Below, piece after piece: positions 45,083 to 53,233 of a stretch of DNA of 64,000 bases (within the stretch, counting starts at the first letter, position 1; each line of letters starts with the position of its first letter). The notes beneath the pieces were generated by a model, which was not told the origin of the DNA, did no database searches, and was given only the letters and a program-made list of their open reading frames with translations. This stretch comes from Nocardioides sp. Root122 (GTDB taxonomy: Bacteria; Actinomycetota; Actinomycetes; Propionibacteriales; Nocardioidaceae). Made by a program: the position numbers and the translations under genes. The stretch covers positions 675,033 to 739,032 of the forward strand of contig NZ_LMDE01000001.1 in NCBI RefSeq assembly GCF_001425025.1, given 5' to 3'.

Positions 45083-45805
45083 TCAGAGGCTGCGCAGCAC
45101 CGCCGTCACGACCCCGAGGATCGTGGCGTTGTCGCCGGGGATCGGGTCGTAGGCGTCGTTGTGGGGGAGCAGCCAGACGTGGCCGTCCTTGCGCTGGAAG
45201 GTCTTCACGGTCGCCTCGCCGTCGATCATGGCGGCGACGATCTGGCCGTTGTCGGCCGTCTGCTCCTGGCGGATGACGACGTAGTCGCCGTTGCAGATCG
45301 CCGCGTCGACCATCGAGTCGCCGGAGACCTCGAGGAGGAAGAGGGTGCCGTCGCCGACGAGCTGCTTGGGCAGCGGGAAGACGTCGGTGACCTGCTCCTC
45401 GGCGAGGATCGGGCCACCGGCGGCGATCCGGCCGACGACGGGGATGTTGATCGCGGTGGGGGCGACGTCGCCGATGCCGGTCTCGTCGACGCTCGACTCC
45501 TCGCCGTGCGAGATCGAGCGGCGGGCCGCCATCACCTCGGGCAGGAACACCTCGAGGGCGCGGGGCCGGTTGGGGTCGCGCTTGAGGAAGCCCTTGGTCT
45601 CGAGCACGCGCAGCTGGTGGGCCACGCTGGACGACGAGGTCAGGCCGACGGCCTGGCCGATCTCACGCATCGACGGCGGGTAGCCCTTGGACTCGATCGA
45701 GTCCTTGATCGTCGCGAGCACGCGCTGCTGGCGCGGGGTCAGGCCGGTCGCGTCCGGGGGTCCGTCGGGCATCTCGATGACGTTCTTGTCGTCCTGCTTG
45801 GCCAT
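45083..45805 (-). CDS. lexA: LexA repressor
   Basis: 240 residues from ATG 45805 with AGGAGGAG upstream. [28 protein letters not shown] and [18 protein letters not shown] are the winged-helix DNA-binding domain. Cleavage site Ala129-Gly130 (GRIAAGGPI), catalytic Ser164 (SGDSMVD) and Lys201 (TVKTF) of the self-cleaving domain are all in place. LexA represses the SOS genes until RecA filaments trigger cleavage. A LexA box at 45937-45950 upstream indicates autoregulation; a cluster of boxes upstream of the LysM gene indicates its main local target. Confidence 0.95.
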   Translation of the reverse strand: MAKQDDKNVIEMPDGPPDATGLTPRQQRVLATIKDSIESKGYPPSMREIGQAVGLTSSSSVAHQLRVLETKGFLKRDPNRPRALEVFLPEVMAARRSISHGEESSVDETGIGDVAPTAINIPVVGRIAAGGPILAEEQVTDVFPLPKQLVGDGTLFLLEVSGDSMVDAAICNGDYVVIRQEQTADNGQIVAAMIDGEATVKTFQRKDGHVWLLPHNDAYDPIPGDNATILGVVTAVLRSL

Positions 45806-45936
45806 CTGCGGGCTCCTCCTGGTGCGATTGCCACCCGCCTGGCTCGGTCCCGGCTGCTCGCCGGCCGGTCGTCGGCCGGTCACTGGGGGTCGTGGCGGGT
45901 GGTGTCGCCACCGTAGACCCCACCGGACCCCGGGAT

Positions 45937-45950
45937 CAAACACCTGTTCG
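45937..45950. promoter_or_regulatory. LexA box upstream of lexA
   Basis: CAAACACCTGTTCG matches the actinobacterial LexA consensus CGAACRNRYGTTYG at 12 of 14 positions. It lies about 132 bp upstream of the lexA ATG and 27 bp before the divergent SDR gene, so it could affect both. Confidence 0.75.
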
Positions 45951-45976
45951 AACCCGCGTGTCGCTAGCGTGCGTCC

Positions 45977-46759
45977 ATGGAGACCTCGTGCGTGGTGACC
46001 GGAGCAGCCCGCGGCATCGGCCGCAGCATCGCGGAGCTGATGGTCGCGCGCGGCCACCACGTGCTGGTGAGCGACGTCGACGGGGCGGCGGCCGTCGAGA
46101 CCGCCGATCTGATCGGGGCCGCGGCCGGGATGCACCACGACGTACGCAACCCGGATGCGCACCGCGAGGCCGCGGCGTTCGCCTCGGAGCTGGGCGTGCT
46201 CACCGCGTGGTTCAACAACGCAGGCGTCGGGGACGACGGCACGCTGGTGTCGCTGACGGACGAGCAGGTACGCCGCCTGGTCGAGGTCAACCTGCTCGGC
46301 ACCATGTGGGGCACCCGCGCGGCCGTCGAGGCGTTCGGGCCGGCCGGGGGAGACGTGGTCAACATCGCCTCGCTCGCGGGGCTCGGGCCGGTGCCGGGCT
46401 ACAGCGTGTACGCCGCCACCAAGGCCGGCGTCGTCTCGCTGTCGTCGTCGGTCAACGGCGAGTCGCCGCGGCGCGTGCGCGTCCACGCGTTGTGCCCGGA
46501 CGGCGCGGACACCGCGATGCTGGCAGCCCAGGACCCCGACGGGCTGGGGTCGCAGCTGGTCTTCTCCGGGGGCCGCATCCTGTCCGCGGAGGAGGTCGCC
46601 CAGGCCGCGGTGGCGCTCGTGGGGTCGCGGCGCGTGGTGCGCGCCCTGCCGACGTGGCGGGGCGGGGTCGTCCGCGGGTCCGCGCTCGCTCCGGGCGTGA
46701 TGCAGCACGCGGCCGGCCTCTTCGCCGCGCAGGGGCGTCGGGCGATGAAGCGGCGCTGA
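45977..46759 (+). CDS. SDR family oxidoreductase
   Basis: 260 residues. [18 protein letters not shown] is the nucleotide-binding turn, SDVDGAA places an acid that favours [14 protein letters not shown] is the N-N-A-G motif, [23 protein letters not shown] carries the catalytic Ser and Y-x-x-x-K. The C-terminus is less conserved and ends basic ([11 protein letters not shown]). The substrate is unknown. It sits between lexA and the SOS-controlled LysM gene, which are direct neighbours in many relatives, so it looks like an insertion into that pair. Confidence 0.85.
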   Translation: METSCVVTGAARGIGRSIAELMVARGHHVLVSDVDGAAAVETADLIGAAAGMHHDVRNPDAHREAAAFASELGVLTAWFNNAGVGDDGTLVSLTDEQVRRLVEVNLLGTMWGTRAAVEAFGPAGGDVVNIASLAGLGPVPGYSVYAATKAGVVSLSSSVNGESPRRVRVHALCPDGADTAMLAAQDPDGLGSQLVFSGGRILSAEEVAQAAVALVGSRRVVRALPTWRGGVVRGSALAPGVMQHAAGLFAAQGRRAMKRR

Positions 46760-46823
46760 CCACGCCGGTCGGGGCAGCCGCACCCGGCCGTGCTGGGCCT
46801 CATGCGGAGGGTCGACACGCCGT

Positions 46824-46905
46824 CGAACATTTGTTCGGCCGGGTGCTTGTGTCGTTCGAACAGGTGCTCTATCGTCGTACACATGTTCGATCGAACGTCT
46901 GATCG
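46824..46905 (+). promoter_or_regulatory. Cluster of four LexA boxes upstream of the LysM gene
   Basis: Four sites match CGAACRNRYGTTYG: CGAACATTTGTTCG (46824-46837, 13/14), CGAACAGGTGCTCT (46857-46870, 12/14), CGTACACATGTTCG (46876-46889, 13/14) and CGAACGTCTGATCG (46892-46905, 12/14). They span 82 bp and end 78 bp before the ATG. Such density implies tight repression and strong SOS induction. The last two overlap the likely promoter region. Confidence 0.85.
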
Positions 46906-46983
46906 ACACAGACCCACTGTCGGTGGTCGTCACTAGACATTCCTCCGACAGACACACCGGCTGATCTTCCCCAGGAGGCCATC

Positions 46984-47337
46984 ATGAGCACCCTCAGCCT
47001 TGCCCCCGTTTTCGCCCCGGCTCCGACCCGCGCCCGCTCCACCGTGCGGCTGACGCGACGCGGCCGGCTCGTGGTCTTCGTGACCTCGCTGTTCCTGGTC
47101 CTGACCGTCGCGTTCATGCTCGCCGGCAACGCCGTCGGCACCGACGAGCCCGGCCAGCAGATCCCGACCGAGATCGTCCAGGTCACCCCCGGCGACACCC
47201 TCTGGGGCATCGCCAGCGACATCGCGACCGACGGCGACGTCCGGTCGATGATGCAGCAGATCGAGCGGCTCAACGCCCTCGAGTCCGCCGGCCTCCAGTC
47301 CGGCCAGAAGCTCCGCGTCCCGGTCACCACCGAGTAA
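46984..47337 (+). CDS. SOS-controlled LysM membrane protein, probable division inhibitor
   Basis: 117 residues with AGGAGG five bases before ATG. After a basic cytoplasmic segment (about 1-32), one membrane helix (LVVFVTSLFLVLTVAFMLAG) leads to an outer LysM domain (VQVTPGDTLWGIASDIATDG through GLQSGQKLRVPV). Layout and place beside lexA and nrdR match the SOS-induced division inhibitors YneA (Bacillus), DivS (Corynebacterium) and ChiZ (Mycobacterium Rv2719c). It should hold back septum formation after DNA damage by acting on the wall or divisome. The terminator at 47393-47422 follows. Confidence 0.88.
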   Translation: MSTLSLAPVFAPAPTRARSTVRLTRRGRLVVFVTSLFLVLTVAFMLAGNAVGTDEPGQQIPTEIVQVTPGDTLWGIASDIATDGDVRSMMQQIERLNALESAGLQSGQKLRVPVTTE

Positions 47338-47392
47338 GACGCAGAGGCCTCCATCAGCCGCTTCGACCCCGGCTGGTGGACCAAGGGGAAGG

Positions 47393-47422
47393 CGAGGGGC
47401 GGGCCCAGCGGCCCGCCCCTCG
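47393..47422 (+). terminator. GC-rich terminator after the LysM gene
   Basis: A 12-bp perfect stem (CGAGGGGCGGGC 47393-47404 with GCCCGCCCCTCG 47411-47422) with a 6-nt loop, followed by a short A/T stretch (CATTT). Fits the end of the LysM transcript. Confidence 0.75.
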
Positions 47423-47450
47423 GCGCATTTCCGTCCGTGGTCGACTTCCG

Positions 47451-47525
47451 GAGGTGGTCGAGTAGCCCAGCCCTCCCATCGGCGGTCGAGTAGCCCGTGA
47501 GGAACGAGCGGGCGTATCGAGACCC
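47451..47525. repeat. Family D-like repeat fragments
   Basis: GAGGTGGTCGAGTAGCCC (from about 47451) and GGCGGTCGAGTAGCCCGTGA (from 47481), the latter running through GCGGGCGTATCGAGACC to about 47525. They share the GGTGGTCGAG start and C-G-A-G-A-C-C end with family D but have a different centre (GTAGCCCG / CGGGC pairs). Part of a 340-bp gene-free stretch (47338-47678) that also holds a terminator and a family B copy. Confidence 0.6.
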
Positions 47526-47539
47526 GGAACTCCCCGGAC

Positions 47540-47584
47540 ATCGTGGAGCCCTCGTGCCACCTGGTGGCTCCGTGGCTCCACGAT
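47540..47584. repeat. Family B 45-bp palindrome, copy 2
   Basis: Arms ATCGTGGAGCC (47540-47550) and GGCTCCACGAT (47574-47584) are exact, and the centre holds a second palindrome, GCCACCTGGTGGC. With the copy at 48961-49005 it brackets the lipoprotein / PKD-like gene pair. Confidence 0.85.
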
Positions 47585-47678
47585 CTTCGTCGTCCACAGG
47601 CTTTGCCTTCGGGGTGGTTCCACGCCGCCCGGAATGGGTAGTTTCAGCGTGCTGACGTTGTTCTCGGGAAGGCACCTC

Positions 47679-48197
47679 ATGCACGTACGCCGCTTGCTCG
47701 CGCTGTCCCTCGCGGTCCCGCTCCTCCTGGCCGGCTGCTCCGACGAGCCCAAGCCGACGCCGAAGATGCCGGAGTCCACGAGCTCGTCGCCGACGACCGA
47801 GCCGACGGAGGCCGAGACGCCCGAGGCGGAGAGTCCAGAGGACTTCATTCGGCGGTGGCAGGCGGCAGCGTTGTCCGCGCAGAACCAAGGAGACACGTCG
47901 GAGTACCGCGCCCTTGGCCCCCGGTGCAAGCCGTGTTCCGACTTCGCCGATCAGGTCGACCGGATCTACGACGAGGGCGGCTCGGTTGTGTTGACGAGCC
48001 TCGACGTGATCAGCGTCGCGCCAGCTCCGGGTGCCGAACAGTTCAGGCTTACGCGTGTCCTTGGTAAGACGAAAGTCCTCGACTCTCAGGGCGAGCAGCA
48101 GCAAGCGTTCGCGGGTGGCCGCGAAGTTCTCAACGTGTTCCTGGAGCAAGTACGCGGGAAGTGGCGGGTCCAGAACTTTCTTCGGACCAAGGCATGA
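47679..48197 (+). CDS. DUF6318-like lipoprotein
   Basis: 172 residues from ATG 47679 with GGGAAGG upstream. MHVRRLLALSLAVPLLLAGC is a signal peptide with lipobox LAGC, so the mature protein is lipid-anchored outside. A 45-residue Ser/Thr/Pro/Glu spacer follows. The domain from about 58 (SPEDFIRRWQAAALSAQNQGDTSEYRALG, then RCKPCSDFADQV with two cysteines) resembles DUF6318, an NTF2-like group found in actinobacteria. Its stop overlaps the start of the next gene (ATGA). Codon use is less GC-biased than in core genes. Confidence 0.75.
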   Translation: MHVRRLLALSLAVPLLLAGCSDEPKPTPKMPESTSSSPTTEPTEAETPEAESPEDFIRRWQAAALSAQNQGDTSEYRALGPRCKPCSDFADQVDRIYDEGGSVVLTSLDVISVAPAPGAEQFRLTRVLGKTKVLDSQGEQQQAFAGGREVLNVFLEQVRGKWRVQNFLRTKA

Positions 48198-48961
48198 AGT
48201 TTGCGGTAGCGCTCGTCCTGGCCGCGGGGTGCGTACTTCTTCCAGTCCCCTCCGCGTTCGCTGCCGGGCCGTGCGCGGTTGCCGGAGGGTTGGACTCGGC
48301 TAGCGCCACCTGCCAGTGGGTGTACGTCGACTACACGCAGGCAGCGTCCTCTGGTGATGGCCACACCTGGGTGGTGAGCATTCAGTGCGGTAACGGCGGG
48401 ATATGCAGCGAGCACGTCGAGTGTGTCGAGGGGGCAGAAGCGGGCTTCATGCACGACGTCTTCATGGACGGCACCGACATCGGTGACGTCTGCGTCCCCG
48501 AGAGCGAAGTCAACGAGACGAACATCGCCCAGCTGATCATCCGGCGGTTCAAGAACATCGCCTGGCCGGACTCGAACCTCGTCGTCCAACCGCCCAAGGG
48601 GAGGACGCTGGTGAACTTCGAGACCAACTTCTACACGCTCGACAGCGTCCCGATCGACCAAACGGTGACGGTCGCGAACCGGCAGGTGGTCATCCGCGCC
48701 GTCCCGGCGACGTACACCTTCGACTTCGGCGACGGAGCGGTGACCACGACGGCGAGCCCGGGCCACCCGCACCCCGACCTCGACGTCACGCATGTCTACG
48801 AGCGCGTCGGGAAGGTCGAGGTCAGGCTCGACACGACGTACAGCGGTGAGTACCGCATCGGCAATGGCGACTGGGTGGCCATCCCGGACACCCTGACGGT
48901 GGCGGGCGAGTCCCAGGACCTCCAGATCCTCGAGGCCCTCCCGCAGCTCGTCATCCGATGA
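48194..48961 (+). CDS. Secreted PKD-like protein, partner of the DUF6318 lipoprotein
   Basis: 255 residues from ATG 48194. Residues 1-23 are a signal peptide (MKFAVALVLAAGCVLLPVPS, then AFAAG). Cysteines occur in pairs in the first 100 residues (GPCAVAGG, ATCQWVY, QCGNGGICSEHVECVEG), suggesting disulfides outside the cell. ATYTFDFGDGAVTTT and DVTHVYERVGKVEVRLDTTY in the C-terminal half match the PKD-like beta-sandwich found in the secreted partners of DUF6318-type lipoproteins. Function unknown. Its stop codon touches the family B palindrome at 48961. Confidence 0.72.
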   Translation: MKFAVALVLAAGCVLLPVPSAFAAGPCAVAGGLDSASATCQWVYVDYTQAASSGDGHTWVVSIQCGNGGICSEHVECVEGAEAGFMHDVFMDGTDIGDVCVPESEVNETNIAQLIIRRFKNIAWPDSNLVVQPPKGRTLVNFETNFYTLDSVPIDQTVTVANRQVVIRAVPATYTFDFGDGAVTTTASPGHPHPDLDVTHVYERVGKVEVRLDTTYSGEYRIGNGDWVAIPDTLTVAGESQDLQILEALPQLVIR

Positions 48962-49005
48962 TCGTGGAGTCCTGAAGCCACCAGGTGACCTCAGGGCTCC
49001 ACGAT
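48961..49005. repeat. Family B 45-bp palindrome, copy 3
   Basis: Arms ATCGTGGAG (48961-48969) and CTCCACGAT (48997-49005) with inner GCCACCAGGTGAC. Its first base is the last base of the TGA stop of the PKD-like gene. Same 45-bp length as the other two copies. Confidence 0.85.
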
Positions 49006-49024
49006 CTCCAGCGCCGCGCGCCAA

Positions 49025-49065
49025 CGCGGTCGTGGTGACGTGGATACCGCGTCACCAGCACCGCG
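49025..49065. repeat. Family C 41-bp palindrome, copy 2
   Basis: Arms CGCGGTCGTGGTGACG (49025-49040) and CGTCACCAGCACCGCG (49050-49065) pair in 14 of 16 positions around a 9-bp centre. Its last base is directly next to the stop codon (49066-49068) of the convergent minus-strand gene. Confidence 0.85.
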
Positions 49066-49416
49066 CTAGCGCGCCGCGCGCTTCCCGCCCGCGGGCCGTG
49101 CGGCCTCGTCGGGCGAGGAGGGCGGCGGGGGCGAGGTGATCCCCAGCGCCCGCATCAGCCGAGCCACCAGTAGCAGGCCGACGAAGAGGCAGGCGATGGC
49201 GCCGAGGCAGGCGAGGGCCATGAAGAGCCAGGCCGAGCTGCCGGAGCCCCCGCGCGCCGCCGTACCGAAGTCGATGGCGGCGTAGACGAGGTAGCCCCAG
49301 GCCACGATGCAGACCGTGATCGCGGCCCCGATGAGCAGCGCTGCCCGGTTCAGCTTCCGGGGTGCCGGAGCCGCTCTGCGCGAGCCTGCTCTCTTCCCCG
49401 TGGACACGGAGACCAT
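49066..49416 (-). CDS. Small two-helix membrane protein
   Basis: 116 residues from ATG 49416; a longer in-frame start at 49512 is possible. A basic N-terminus (GKRAGSRRAAPAPRKLNR) precedes two membrane helices (AALLIGAAITVCIVAWGYLV and SSAWLFMALACLGAIACLFV). The C-terminus is cytoplasmic and Pro/Ala/Lys rich. No recognised family. It is divergent from nrdR across a 338-bp region. Confidence 0.65.
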   Translation of the reverse strand: MVSVSTGKRAGSRRAAPAPRKLNRAALLIGAAITVCIVAWGYLVYAAIDFGTAARGGSGSSAWLFMALACLGAIACLFVGLLLVARLMRALGITSPPPPSSPDEAARPAGGKRAAR

Positions 49417-49599
49417 TGTGGCCGATGTGACCTGAGTGGGGCAGCCGAACCGGCCAACCCGAGCCCCCGACACGCCGCCCGTGAGACGACTGGGAGACGC
49501 CCGGAACGCCACTGACCTGCGGTTTTACCGGGGCTGGGAAAAACCTCCGACGAAGTCCGTCGTTCGCTTGTCAGATCTGGTGGGCGGGGCGTACGGTTA

Positions 49600-49646
49600 C
49601 CACTACATCTAGTAGTTACACCGCTGTAGTTATCCACATCTGGTGC
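49600..49646 (+). promoter_or_regulatory. Paired NrdR boxes in the nrdRJ promoter
   Basis: CCACTACATCTAGTAG (49600-49615) and TATCCACATCTGGTGC (49631-49646) fit the NrdR core CWATATWTWG-like pattern (CTACATCTAG and CCACATCTGG), 31 bp centre-to-centre, the integral-turn spacing NrdR needs. TAGTTA between them (49627-49632) could be the -10. A weaker third match TCAGATCTGG lies at 49571-49580, 32 bp upstream. They imply that NrdR represses its own operon with nrdJ when dATP/ATP is high. Confidence 0.8.
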
Positions 49647-49754
49647 ACAGGCCAGAGGGCGTACCGCACAGCTACAGGCTAGTTGTCCACAGGAACATCC
49701 CCAACCCGCACCCCGTTATGAGGGTGTATGAGGCGCGCCCGAGAGGAGGACCGC

Positions 49755-50219
49755 ATGCACTGTCCCTACTGCAAGAACGAGGACACCAAGGTCCTCGACT
49801 CCCGGGTCGCCGACGACGGCGGTTCGATCCGCCGCCGCCGCACCTGCAGCGCCTGTGACCGCCGGTTCACCACGGTCGAGAAGATGCAGCTGACGGTGCT
49901 CAAGCGCTCGGGCGCCACGGAGCCGTTCAACCGCGACAAGGCGATCGCCGGCGTCCGCAAGGCATGCAAGGGCCGACCGGTCACCGACGCCCAGCTCGCC
50001 TGCCTCGGCCAGGAGGTCGAGGACGCCCTGCGCCTCAGCGGTCAGGCCGAGTTCGACGCCAACGACGTCGGGCTCGCGATCCTGTCGCCGCTGCGGGCGC
50101 TCGACGAGGTGGCGTACCTCCGGTTCGCCTCCGTCTATCGCGCGTTCGAGTCCGCCGAGGACTTCGAGAACGAGATCGCGATGCTGCGCCTCGAGCGCGA
50201 GACAGCCCAGACGGGCTGA
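49755..50219 (+). CDS. nrdR: Transcriptional repressor NrdR
   Basis: 154 residues from ATG 49755, with GAGGAGG seven bases upstream. The zinc ribbon is [20 protein letters not shown] then [15 protein letters not shown], with four cysteines in two C-x-x-C pairs. The ATP-cone domain follows ([20 protein letters not shown] through [14 protein letters not shown]). NrdR senses ATP/dATP and represses ribonucleotide reductase genes. It lies 111 bp before nrdJ, probably one operon, behind the NrdR boxes at 49600-49646. Confidence 0.96.
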   Translation: MHCPYCKNEDTKVLDSRVADDGGSIRRRRTCSACDRRFTTVEKMQLTVLKRSGATEPFNRDKAIAGVRKACKGRPVTDAQLACLGQEVEDALRLSGQAEFDANDVGLAILSPLRALDEVAYLRFASVYRAFESAEDFENEIAMLRLERETAQTG

Positions 50220-50229
50220 CCCCCAGACG

Positions 50230-50263
50230 GCCCGGCAGGTAGTGGGGAAGCTGCCTGCCGGGC
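50230..50263 (+). terminator. Hairpin between nrdR and nrdJ
   Basis: GCCCGGCAGG (50230-50239) pairs perfectly with CCTGCCGGGC (50254-50263) over a 14-nt loop. It starts ten bases after the nrdR stop. No T-run; it could partly terminate transcription or protect the nrdJ mRNA 5' side. Confidence 0.6.
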
Positions 50264-50330
50264 TCACCAACCCCGCGGACGAGATCCGCAAGAAGTCACC
50301 ACCCATCAACACGAGGGATCGAGGAACTCC

Positions 50331-53225
50331 ATGACCGAGACGGTGAGCACCCGCAGGGGCGCCAAGGGCAAGGGCCTGAAGCTGGAGCGCGTCTTCAGCA
50401 CCGAGGGCACGCACCCCTACGACGCCATCACGTGGGAGCGTCGTGACGTCGTCCAGCAGAACTGGAAGACCGGCGAGACCGTCTTCGAGCAGCGCGGCGT
50501 GGAGTTCCCCGACTTCTGGTCGGTCAACGCCTCCACCATCGTCACCACCAAGTACTTCCGTGGCGCGGTCGGCACCGACGCCCGCGAGTGGAGCCTCAAG
50601 CAGCTCATCGACCGGGTCGTGAAGACGTACACCCAGGCCGGCATCGACAACGGCTACTTCGCCGCGGATGCCGACGCCGAGATCTTCGAGCACGAGCTCA
50701 CCTGGCTGCTGGTCAACCAGTACTTCTCCTTCAACAGCCCCGTGTGGTTCAACGTCGGCACCGCCTCGCCGCAGCAGGTCTCGGCCTGCTTCATCCTGAG
50801 CGTCGACGACTCGATGGACTCGATCCTCAACTGGTACAAGGAGGAGGGCTTCATCTTCAAGGGCGGCTCCGGTGCCGGCCTCAACCTCTCCCGCATCCGC
50901 TCGTCCAAGGAGCTGCTTTCCAGCGGCGGTACGGCGTCGGGTCCGGTCTCCTTCATGCGCGGCGCCGACGCGTCCGCGGGCACCATCAAGTCGGGCGGCG
51001 CGACGCGTCGTGCGGCCAAGATGGTCGTCCTCGACGTCGACCACCCGGACATCGAGGAGTTCGTGATGACGAAGGCGCGCGAGGAGGACAAGATCCGCGC
51101 GCTGCGCGACGCCGGCTTCGACATGGACCTCGGTGGCGCCGACATCACGTCCGTCCAGTACCAGAACGCCAACAACTCCGTCCGCGTCAGCGACGAGTTC
51201 ATGCGCGCGGTCGAGGACGGCTCCGAGTTCGGCCTGCGCTCGCGCTCCACCGGCGAGGTCATCGAGACCGTCGATGCCCGCGACCTGTTCCGCAAGATCA
51301 GCCAGGCCGCGTGGGAGTGCGCCGACCCGGGCCTGCAGTACGACGACACCATCAACGACTGGCACACCAACCCCGAGACCGGCCGCATCACCGCGTCCAA
51401 CCCGTGCTCGGAGTACATGTCGCTGGACAACTCGTCCTGCAACCTGGCGTCGCTCAACCTGCTGAAGTTCCTCAAGGACGACGACACCTTCGACGCCGAG
51501 CTGTTCGCGAAGGCCGTCGAGTTCATCATCACCGCGATGGACATCTCGATCTGCTTCGCCGACTTCCCGACCGAGTCCATCGGCAAGACCACCGTCGACT
51601 ACCGCCAGCTCGGCATCGGCTACGCCAACCTCGGCGCGCTGCTCATGGCCATGGGCCTGGGCTACGACTCCGAGGGTGGCCGCTCGATGGCTGCCGCGAT
51701 CACGAGCCTCATGACCGGTACGTCGTACAAGCGCAGCGCCGAGCTCGCCGGCATCGTCGGCCCCTACGCCGGCTACGCCCGCAACGCCGACGCCCACAAG
51801 CGCGTGATGCGCAAGCACCAGGCGGCCAACGACGTCGTCCGCGTGCTGCACACCGAGGACGGCCGCGTGCACAAGCTGGCCACCAAGGCGTGGGCCGACG
51901 TGATCAAGGTCGGTGAGAAGAACGGCTTCCGCAACGCGCAGGCCTCGGTCCTCGCGCCCACCGGCACCATCGGCTTCATGATGGACTGCGACACCACCGG
52001 CATCGAGCCCGATTTCTCGCTGGTGAAGTTCAAGAAGCTCGTCGGCGGCGGCTCGATGCAGATCGTCAACCAGACGATCCCGCGGGCCCTGAAGAAGATG
52101 GGCTACCAGCAGGAGCAGATCGAGGCGATCGTCGCCTACATCGCCGAGCACGGCCACGTGGTCGACGCCCCGGGCCTGAAGACCGAGCACTACGAGATCT
52201 TCGACACCGCCATGGGCGCCCGCTCGCTCAAGCCGATGGGCCACGTGCGGATGATGGCGGCCGCGCAGCCGTTCCTCTCCGGCGCGATCTCCAAGACGGT
52301 CAACCTGCCCGAGGACGCCACGGTCGAGGAGATCGAGGACGTCTACCTGCAGTCCTGGAAGCTCGGCCTCAAGGCGACCGCGGTCTACCGCGACAACTGC
52401 AAGGTCGGCCAGCCCCTGTCCGACGGCGGCGGCAAGGCCAAGAAGGACGAGGCCGACAAGGCCGCCGCCTCGGCCCAGGTCGAGACCAAGGTCGTGGAGA
52501 AGGTCGTCTACGCCCCGGTCCGCAAGCGCCTGCCGAAGTCGCGCGTCTCCCGCACCACGTCGTTCACCGTGGGCGGTGCCGAGGGTTACATGACCTCCGG
52601 CGCCCACGAGGACGGCCAGCTCGGCGAGGTCTTCCTCAAGCTCGGCAAGCAGGGCTCGACCCTGGCCGGCGTGATGGACGCCTTCTCGATCGCGGTGTCG
52701 ATCGGCCTGCAGTACGGCGTCCCGCTGGAGACCTACGTCTCGAAGTTCACCAACCTGCGCTTCGAGCCCGCCGGCCTCACCGACGACCCGGACGTGCGGA
52801 TGTCGCAGTCGATCATGGACTACATCTTCCGCCGCCTCGCCCTGGACTACCTGTCCTTCGAGGAGCGCTCGATGCTCGGCATCTACTCCGCCGAGGAGCG
52901 CCAGCGCCACCTCGAGACCGGCTCCTACGAGCCGCTCGTGGAGGAGACGGGCTCGGCGTCCGAGCTCACCTCGCCGGCGTCGTCTGCCGCGGTCGAGGTC
53001 GTCGAGGCCGAGGAGGTCGAGACCAAGGACACCCACGGCTCCGAGGCCCGCGAGGTCCCGGCCAAGGTGACCACGGGCGAGGCCAAGACCACCGCCGAGC
53101 TCTTCGAGAAGCTCACCGGCACCGCGGTCGACTCCCCGCTCTGCATGACCTGCGGCACGAAGATGCGGCCGGCTGGCTCGTGCTACGTGTGCGAGGGCTG
53201 CGGGAGCACCAGCGGCTGCAGCTGA
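50331..53225 (+). CDS. nrdJ: Vitamin B12-dependent (class II) ribonucleotide reductase
   Basis: 964 residues. FSFNSPVWFNVGTASPQQVSACFILSV, SGAGLNLSRIRSSKE, NPCSEYMSLDNSSCNLASLNL, LAPTGTIGFMMDCDTTGIEP and FLSGAISKTVNLPEDATVEE are class II NrdJ landmarks, with the redox cysteine pair and the radical cysteine inside them. The C-terminus ends in a zinc-ribbon-like double pair (CMTCGTKMRPAGSCYVCEGC), the redox tail of long NrdJ enzymes. It makes deoxyribonucleotides using adenosylcobalamin, with or without oxygen. Controlled by NrdR; a strong terminator follows. Confidence 0.96.
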   Translation: MTETVSTRRGAKGKGLKLERVFSTEGTHPYDAITWERRDVVQQNWKTGETVFEQRGVEFPDFWSVNASTIVTTKYFRGAVGTDAREWSLKQLIDRVVKTYTQAGIDNGYFAADADAEIFEHELTWLLVNQYFSFNSPVWFNVGTASPQQVSACFILSVDDSMDSILNWYKEEGFIFKGGSGAGLNLSRIRSSKELLSSGGTASGPVSFMRGADASAGTIKSGGATRRAAKMVVLDVDHPDIEEFVMTKAREEDKIRALRDAGFDMDLGGADITSVQYQNANNSVRVSDEFMRAVEDGSEFGLRSRSTGEVIETVDARDLFRKISQAAWECADPGLQYDDTINDWHTNPETGRITASNPCSEYMSLDNSSCNLASLNLLKFLKDDDTFDAELFAKAVEFIITAMDISICFADFPTESIGKTTVDYRQLGIGYANLGALLMAMGLGYDSEGGRSMAAAITSLMTGTSYKRSAELAGIVGPYAGYARNADAHKRVMRKHQAANDVVRVLHTEDGRVHKLATKAWADVIKVGEKNGFRNAQASVLAPTGTIGFMMDCDTTGIEPDFSLVKFKKLVGGGSMQIVNQTIPRALKKMGYQQEQIEAIVAYIAEHGHVVDAPGLKTEHYEIFDTAMGARSLKPMGHVRMMAAAQPFLSGAISKTVNLPEDATVEEIEDVYLQSWKLGLKATAVYRDNCKVGQPLSDGGGKAKKDEADKAAASAQVETKVVEKVVYAPVRKRLPKSRVSRTTSFTVGGAEGYMTSGAHEDGQLGEVFLKLGKQGSTLAGVMDAFSIAVSIGLQYGVPLETYVSKFTNLRFEPAGLTDDPDVRMSQSIMDYIFRRLALDYLSFEERSMLGIYSAEERQRHLETGSYEPLVEETGSASELTSPASSAAVEVVEAEEVETKDTHGSEAREVPAKVTTGEAKTTAELFEKLTGTAVDSPLCMTCGTKMRPAGSCYVCEGCGSTSGCS

Positions 53226-53233
53226 CCTGACGC

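Noticed and set aside
50220..50330. Cobalamin riboswitch before nrdJ
   Set aside because: The gap is only 111 bp with one simple hairpin, too short for the aptamer, and no B12 box was seen. B12-dependent enzymes themselves are rarely under this riboswitch.
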